From an uncultured Bacteroides sp. (GTDB lineage: Bacteria > Bacteroidota > Bacteroidia > Bacteroidales > Bacteroidaceae), in the NCBI GenBank assembly GCA_937890825.1, contig CALADS010000038.1, positions 69,717 through 133,716 on the forward strand: a stretch of DNA of 64,000 nt, in the 5' to 3' direction. Position numbers and translations under genes: made by a program. Numbering within the stretch: the first letter of the stretch is position 1; each line of letters opens with the position of its first letter. Below are positions 59,856 through 64,000 of the stretch, in pieces. The notes under the pieces are model-generated. The model did not search any database. It was not told the origin of the DNA and worked only from the letters and a program-made list of their open reading frames with translations.

Positions 59856-62111
59856 ATGTCACATTTGGCTCCTTTAATCGCCGACTTGGCGCTGATTTTG
59901 ATTTCTGCAGGTTTTATGACGTTGCTTTTTAAGAAGTTGAAGCAACCGTTGGTATTGGGGTATGTAGTGGCTGGTTTTTTAGCTAGTCCTCACTTGTCTT
60001 TTACTCCTTCGGTGGTAGATGCTGCCAATATCCAGACGTGGGCAGATATCGGTGTTATTTTCCTACTGTTTGCTTTGGGATTGGAATTCAGTTTTAAGAA
60101 GATAGTAAAGGTAGGCGGTTCGGCCATTATCGCTGCTTGTACCATTATATTTTCTATGATTCTGGTAGGGGTGTCCGTGGGGTCGTCTTTTGGTTGGCAG
60201 CGGATGGACTGTCTTTTTTTGGGTGGCATGATAGCCATGTCGTCTACCACCATTATATATAAGGCTTTTGATGATCTTGGATTATTGAAGAAACAATTTA
60301 CGGGACTGGTGCTCAGTGTGCTTATCTTGGAAGATATTTTGGCTATTGTATTGATGGTGATTTTGTCTACTATGGCTGTCAGTCATAATTTTGAAGGCGT
60401 AGAAATGTTGCAGAGTATTGCCAAGTTGATGTTCTTCTTGATTCTATGGTTTGTCGTGGGTATTTATCTGATTCCAGAACTGTTGAAGCGGTGCCGCAAG
60501 CTGATGGGTGAGGAAACGTTGCTGATTGTGTCGTTGGGGCTTTGTTTTGGTATGGTGGTAGTAGCTGCGCATACAGGATTCTCTGCAGCTTTTGGCGCGT
60601 TTATAATGGGTTCTATCTTGGCCGAAACTGTCGAGGCTGAAAGCATCGAACGTTTGGTGAAACCGGTCAAGGATTTGTTTGGAGCTATATTTTTCGTATC
60701 TGTGGGTATGATGGTTGATCCTGGTATGATTGTGGAGTATGCTGTTCCTATTCTGGTTATTACGTTGGCAGTGCTGTTGGGACAGTCGTTTTTTGGTACC
60801 TTGGGTATGTTGCTTTCCGGGCAGTCGCTGAAAACGTCCATGCAGTGTGGGTTTAGTTTGACACAGATAGGTGAGTTTGCCTTTATTATAGCCTCTTTGG
60901 GTGTTTCGTTGGGTGTTACCAGTCATTTCCTGTATCCGATAGTGGTGGCGGTGTCGGTTATTACTACCTTTCTTACACCTTATATGATACGCCTTGCCGA
61001 CCCGGCTTCTGCTTTTGTTGATGCGCATTTACCGGAACATACGCGCAGGTTTTTGAACCGTTATGCCAGTAGTTCGCAGACGGTGAACCATGAGAGTCTG
61101 TGGAAGCGCTTGATTGTATCACTGGTGCGTATCACTGTGGTATATTCTATTATTTGTGTGGCGGTCATTGCTCTTTCATTTCGATTTCTAGTACCTTTCT
61201 GTCAAGCTCATTTGCCAGGTGTGAGTGGTTCTATGGTAGCAGCGGTTGTTACTGTGCTGTTTATATCCCCTTTCCTACGGGCCATTATGATTAAGAAGAA
61301 TCATTCGGAAGAATTTATCACGCTTTGGAAAGAGAGTAGGGGAAATCGGGCACCTTTGGTGGCTACCATTGTGCTGCGTATGTTGCTGGCCGCATCTTTC
61401 TTGATGTTTGTATTGGCGGGTTTGTTTAAGATTTCGGTTGGTTTGGTTTTCGGAGTGGCTGTATTGCTGGTGATTATCATGATTCTCTCTAGGCAGTTGA
61501 AGAAGCAGTCTATATTGATAGAGCGTAAATTTTTCCAGAATCTGCGTTCTAGAGATATGCGCGCCGAATATTTGGGAGAAAAGAAACCCGAGTATGCGGG
61601 GCGTCTCTTGTCACGCGATCTTCACCTCACAGATTTCGTAGTACCAGGTGAGGCTTCTTGGGCTGGAAAAACGTTGGCGGAACTGAATTTTGGGAAACAA
61701 TATGGAGTACATGTAGTTTCTATTCTCCGTGGAAAGAAGCGCATCAATATTCCTGGAGCGTCGGTTCGTTTGTTTCCTCAAGATAAGATACAGGTGATTG
61801 CTACAGATGAGGAGCTAAATGAGTTTGGACATGCTATGGAGCAGGCTTCTCAGTTGGAAGCGGATGTCGTAGAAAAAAGCGAAATGATACTGCGTCAGTT
61901 CTTCGTGGGCGAAGATTCGCCCTTCTTAGGTAAGACGATGAAAGAGGCGGGTATTCGAGAGAAGTATCATTGTCTGATAGCAGGAGTAGAGCATGAAGGC
62001 GAGCCTTTACGGGCTCCGGCTTCTGGTGAAACCTTTGCAGTGGGTGATGTAGTGTGGATTGTAGGAGAAAATGATGATGTATATAAGTTGGCTGCCCCAG
62101 CCGATGAATAG
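59856..62111 (+). CDS. CPA2-family cation/proton antiporter with RCK-C domains
   Basis: About 751 residues. Residues 1-390 form the Na+/H+ exchanger membrane domain (family start PLIADLALILISAGFMTLLF; LALGLEFSFKK; SSTTIIYKAFDDLGLLKKQF; HTGFSAAFGAFIMGSILAET), then a second group of helices (about 430-560), and two TrkA-C/RCK-C regulatory domains (about 595-670 and 680-751). It is related to KefB/KefC but lacks the nucleotide-binding TrkA-N domain. It exchanges K+ or Na+ for protons; which ion is unknown. Start at 59856 because of the promoter position. Confidence 0.9.
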   Translation: MSHLAPLIADLALILISAGFMTLLFKKLKQPLVLGYVVAGFLASPHLSFTPSVVDAANIQTWADIGVIFLLFALGLEFSFKKIVKVGGSAIIAACTIIFSMILVGVSVGSSFGWQRMDCLFLGGMIAMSSTTIIYKAFDDLGLLKKQFTGLVLSVLILEDILAIVLMVILSTMAVSHNFEGVEMLQSIAKLMFFLILWFVVGIYLIPELLKRCRKLMGEETLLIVSLGLCFGMVVVAAHTGFSAAFGAFIMGSILAETVEAESIERLVKPVKDLFGAIFFVSVGMMVDPGMIVEYAVPILVITLAVLLGQSFFGTLGMLLSGQSLKTSMQCGFSLTQIGEFAFIIASLGVSLGVTSHFLYPIVVAVSVITTFLTPYMIRLADPASAFVDAHLPEHTRRFLNRYASSSQTVNHESLWKRLIVSLVRITVVYSIICVAVIALSFRFLVPFCQAHLPGVSGSMVAAVVTVLFISPFLRAIMIKKNHSEEFITLWKESRGNRAPLVATIVLRMLLAASFLMFVLAGLFKISVGLVFGVAVLLVIIMILSRQLKKQSILIERKFFQNLRSRDMRAEYLGEKKPEYAGRLLSRDLHLTDFVVPGEASWAGKTLAELNFGKQYGVHVVSILRGKKRINIPGASVRLFPQDKIQVIATDEELNEFGHAMEQASQLEADVVEKSEMILRQFFVGEDSPFLGKTMKEAGIREKYHCLIAGVEHEGEPLRAPASGETFAVGDVVWIVGENDDVYKLAAPADE

Positions 62112-62214
62112 CCTTTGCAGTTGTTGAGCCGGCTATGTTTTCTCTCTCTCTGACATTTTTTTTATTTTAGCTGAAAATTCTGCCTTAAAATTTAGGAGGT
62201 TTGAAAAGTTTTCC

Positions 62215-62222
62215 TATATTTG
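62215..62222 (+). promoter_or_regulatory. -7 element of gdhA
   Basis: TATATTTG, exact TAnnTTTG, with a near -33 (TTTA, 62191-62194) 20 bp upstream; 73 bp before the start codon. Confidence 0.6.
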
Positions 62223-62295
62223 CAGAGTCATTCAATGACAAAATGCTTGAGTGAACTTTAAATCAATTAAGGTATAACCTTTAATATAGAATATT

Positions 62296-63633
62296 ATGAA
62301 TATCGAGCGTATCATGACCTCTTTGGAGGCAAAGCATCCCGGCGAGTCTGAATATCTTCAAGCCGTAAAGGAAGTTCTTCTTTCCATCGAAGATATCTAT
62401 AATCAGCATCCTGAGTTTGAGAAAGCAAAGATTATAGAGAGACTGGTAGAACCGGATCGTATTTTTACGTTCCGCGTCACTTGGGTAGATGATAAAGGCG
62501 AAGTACAGACTAATTTGGGTTATCGTGTGCAATTTAATAATGCGATTGGTCCTTATAAGGGTGGTATACGTTTTCATGCGTCCGTCAATCTCTCCATCTT
62601 GAAATTTTTGGGATTTGAGCAAACATTCAAGAATGCTTTGACTACGTTGCCTATGGGCGGTGGTAAGGGTGGTTCAGACTTCTCTCCTCGCGGCAAGAGC
62701 AATGCGGAAATTATGCGTTTCTGCCAAGCATTTATGCTTGAGTTATGGCGTCACTTAGGTCCGGATATGGATGTACCTGCAGGTGATATTGGTGTAGGTG
62801 GCCGAGAAGTGGGCTATATGTTCGGTATGTATAAGAAATTAACGCGTGAATTTACGGGTACCTTTACTGGCAAGGGGTTGGAATTTGGCGGTTCGCTGAT
62901 TCGTCCCGAAGCAACAGGTTTTGGTGGTTTGTATTTTGTTCATCAGATGCTCGAAACTAAGGGTATAGATATTAAAGGTAAAACCGTAGCTATATCTGGA
63001 TTCGGTAATGTGGCTTGGGGTGCAGCTACCAAGGCTACTCAACTAGGTGCCAAAGTGGTGACTATTTCAGGTCCCGACGGTTATATTTATGATCCTGATG
63101 GCATTAGTGGAGAGAAAATCGATTACATGTTGGAACTTCGTTCTTCGGGAAATGATATTGTTGCTCCGTATGTCGAGAAATTCCCGGGAGCAACCTTTGT
63201 GGCTGGCAAACGTCCTTGGGAAGTGAAAGTAGATATTGCTTTGCCTTGTGCAACGCAAAATGAATTAAATGGTGAAGATGCCCGTCATTTGATAGATAAT
63301 CATGTAACTTGTGTGGGTGAAATCTCTAATATGGGATGTACACCTGAAGCTATAGATTTGTTCATTGAACATAAGATGATGTACGCTCCAGGTAAGGCTG
63401 TCAATGCAGGAGGCGTGGCAACCAGTGGTTTGGAAATGTCGCAGAATGCTATGCACTTGAGTTGGAGTGCTGCAGAGGTAGACGAAAAGCTTCATGCTAT
63501 TATGCATGGCATCCATGCTCAGTGTGTGAAATATGGAACAGAACCTGACGGATATATTAATTATGTGAAAGGAGCCAATATTGCCGGCTTTATGAAAGTG
63601 GCTCACGCAATGATGGGTCAGGGAGTTATTTAA
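62296..63633 (+). CDS. gdhA: Glutamate dehydrogenase
   Basis: A 445-residue enzyme that makes glutamate from 2-oxoglutarate and ammonia, the main ammonia-assimilating step in Bacteroides. Signatures: Y-K-G-G-I-R-F-H (about 91-98), LTTLPMGGGKGGSDF (about 115-129, catalytic Lys in G-G-K-G), D-I-G-V-G-G-R-E-V-G-Y, and the Rossmann G-F-G-N-V-A-W-G (about 236-243). The approximately 450-residue hexameric type usually prefers NADP(H), but coenzyme use is not fixed by sequence here. Single gene with terminator. Confidence 0.95.
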   Translation: MNIERIMTSLEAKHPGESEYLQAVKEVLLSIEDIYNQHPEFEKAKIIERLVEPDRIFTFRVTWVDDKGEVQTNLGYRVQFNNAIGPYKGGIRFHASVNLSILKFLGFEQTFKNALTTLPMGGGKGGSDFSPRGKSNAEIMRFCQAFMLELWRHLGPDMDVPAGDIGVGGREVGYMFGMYKKLTREFTGTFTGKGLEFGGSLIRPEATGFGGLYFVHQMLETKGIDIKGKTVAISGFGNVAWGAATKATQLGAKVVTISGPDGYIYDPDGISGEKIDYMLELRSSGNDIVAPYVEKFPGATFVAGKRPWEVKVDIALPCATQNELNGEDARHLIDNHVTCVGEISNMGCTPEAIDLFIEHKMMYAPGKAVNAGGVATSGLEMSQNAMHLSWSAAEVDEKLHAIMHGIHAQCVKYGTEPDGYINYVKGANIAGFMKVAHAMMGQGVI

Positions 63634-63670
63634 AGAAACTTTGTTTAGTTGTATTTGTATTTGTGGTTTG

Positions 63671-63712
63671 TACTGCCCGCAGCCTGCGAAGGTGTTCGGG
63701 CAGTATTTTTTT
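63671..63712 (+). terminator. Terminator of gdhA
   Basis: A 9-bp stem TACTGCCCG/CGGGCAGTA (63671-63679, 63697-63705) with a 17-nt loop and a T run. Confidence 0.88.
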
Positions 63713-64000
63713 ATCTCTATACTTTTTGGGGTATGTTGGCATATCTTTCACCTTTCATTGTGTATCTTAGTAATTGTATTCTAGCATATTGTGTGTGAAA
63801 GATGGTGAATGAATGATTGGGATAGAGGTCTTTTTTTTATACTGCTTTGGTGATTAGGTATAACGGATGTAGCTGAAATAGTCTGTAATTACGCGCGCGT
63901 ATTTTAATAAGGTGTATGTAAAATTAGACCTGAAAATGTGATGGAAAAAATATGTTTTGTAACAGCTCTGTAACACAATGCTTTAGGAAAAACTTTCAAA
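63713..64000. other. Intergenic DNA to window end
   Basis: AT-rich, no open frame with support, no repeat or RNA recognised. A short self-complementary ACGCGCGCGT lies near 63892. It is probably the upstream region of a gene beyond the window. Confidence 0.4.

Overview
The window reads as a chromosomal segment from an anaerobic gut member of the Bacteroidaceae (Bacteroides or Phocaeicola type). The signs are: TonB-dependent receptors with N-terminal carboxypeptidase-like domains, promoters of the Bacteroidetes type (-33 TTTG, about 19-21 bp, -7 TAnnTTTG) in front of most transcription units, a fused biotin BioB-BioA gene, a sodium-pumping methylmalonyl-CoA decarboxylase operon for propionate formation, a class III fructose bisphosphatase, cytochrome bd, and an NAD(P)-linked glutamate dehydrogenase. 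The species cannot be fixed from the sequence alone. There are no rRNA genes, CRISPR arrays, phage genes or intact insertion sequences. Most of the window is core metabolism, with four accessory surface or uptake loci.

Layout. 1-922 (-): a small operon of two membrane proteins and an XRE regulator. 1183-1611: GNAT acetyltransferase. 1721-5539: TonB receptor plus secreted acid-phosphatase-like metallophosphoesterase, behind a Pho-box-like direct repeat (probable phosphate-ester acquisition). 5635-6870 (-): fucose-isomerase-like protein. 7045-9485: aminotransferase and LolC/FtsX-like permease. 9501-16365 (-): glycosyltransferase and a complete late biotin pathway bioBA-F-G-C-D. 17092-23764: TonB receptor, OB-fold surface lipoprotein and DNA/RNA non-specific endonuclease lipoprotein. 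I interpret this last group as an outer-membrane nucleic-acid acquisition locus, and it is the best candidate for an undescribed system here.

23918-29830: a PD-(D/E)XK nuclease with a coding minisatellite, a DbpA-like helicase, serC-serA, and DUF1015. 29938-33913: tex (-) and a secreted 5'-nucleotidase. 34173-38042: a small His-rich exported protein, a TonB receptor and an AraC regulator whose promoter lies inside a 16-bp inverted repeat. 38247-38831 (-): Crp/Fnr regulator. 39071-39316: three tRNAs (Ser, Lys, Glu). 39433-43109: AspT-like transporter and fbp. 43227-47613 (-): surface-repeat protein, serine-type sulfatase, long-chain acyl-CoA ligase.

47782-51821: a degenerate 6-phosphogluconolactonase-like protein, then DUF4492-cydA-cydB. 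51966-54159 (-): fba and a secreted endonuclease/exonuclease/phosphatase-family protein. 54358-54609: rpmE2. 54750-59512 (-): mce-mmdA-oadG-like-biotin carrier-decarboxylase beta. 59856-62111: CPA2 cation/proton antiporter. 62296-63633: glutamate dehydrogenase.

The parts connect. The biotin operon supplies the cofactor for the biotin carrier of the methylmalonyl-CoA decarboxylase. That enzyme's sodium gradient, cytochrome bd and the antiporter belong to energy conservation. The secreted phosphatase, nuclease, 5'-nucleotidase and EEP-family enzyme together could strip phosphate and nucleosides from extracellular polymers. Very long perfect hairpins (27-29 bp) separate several transcription units.
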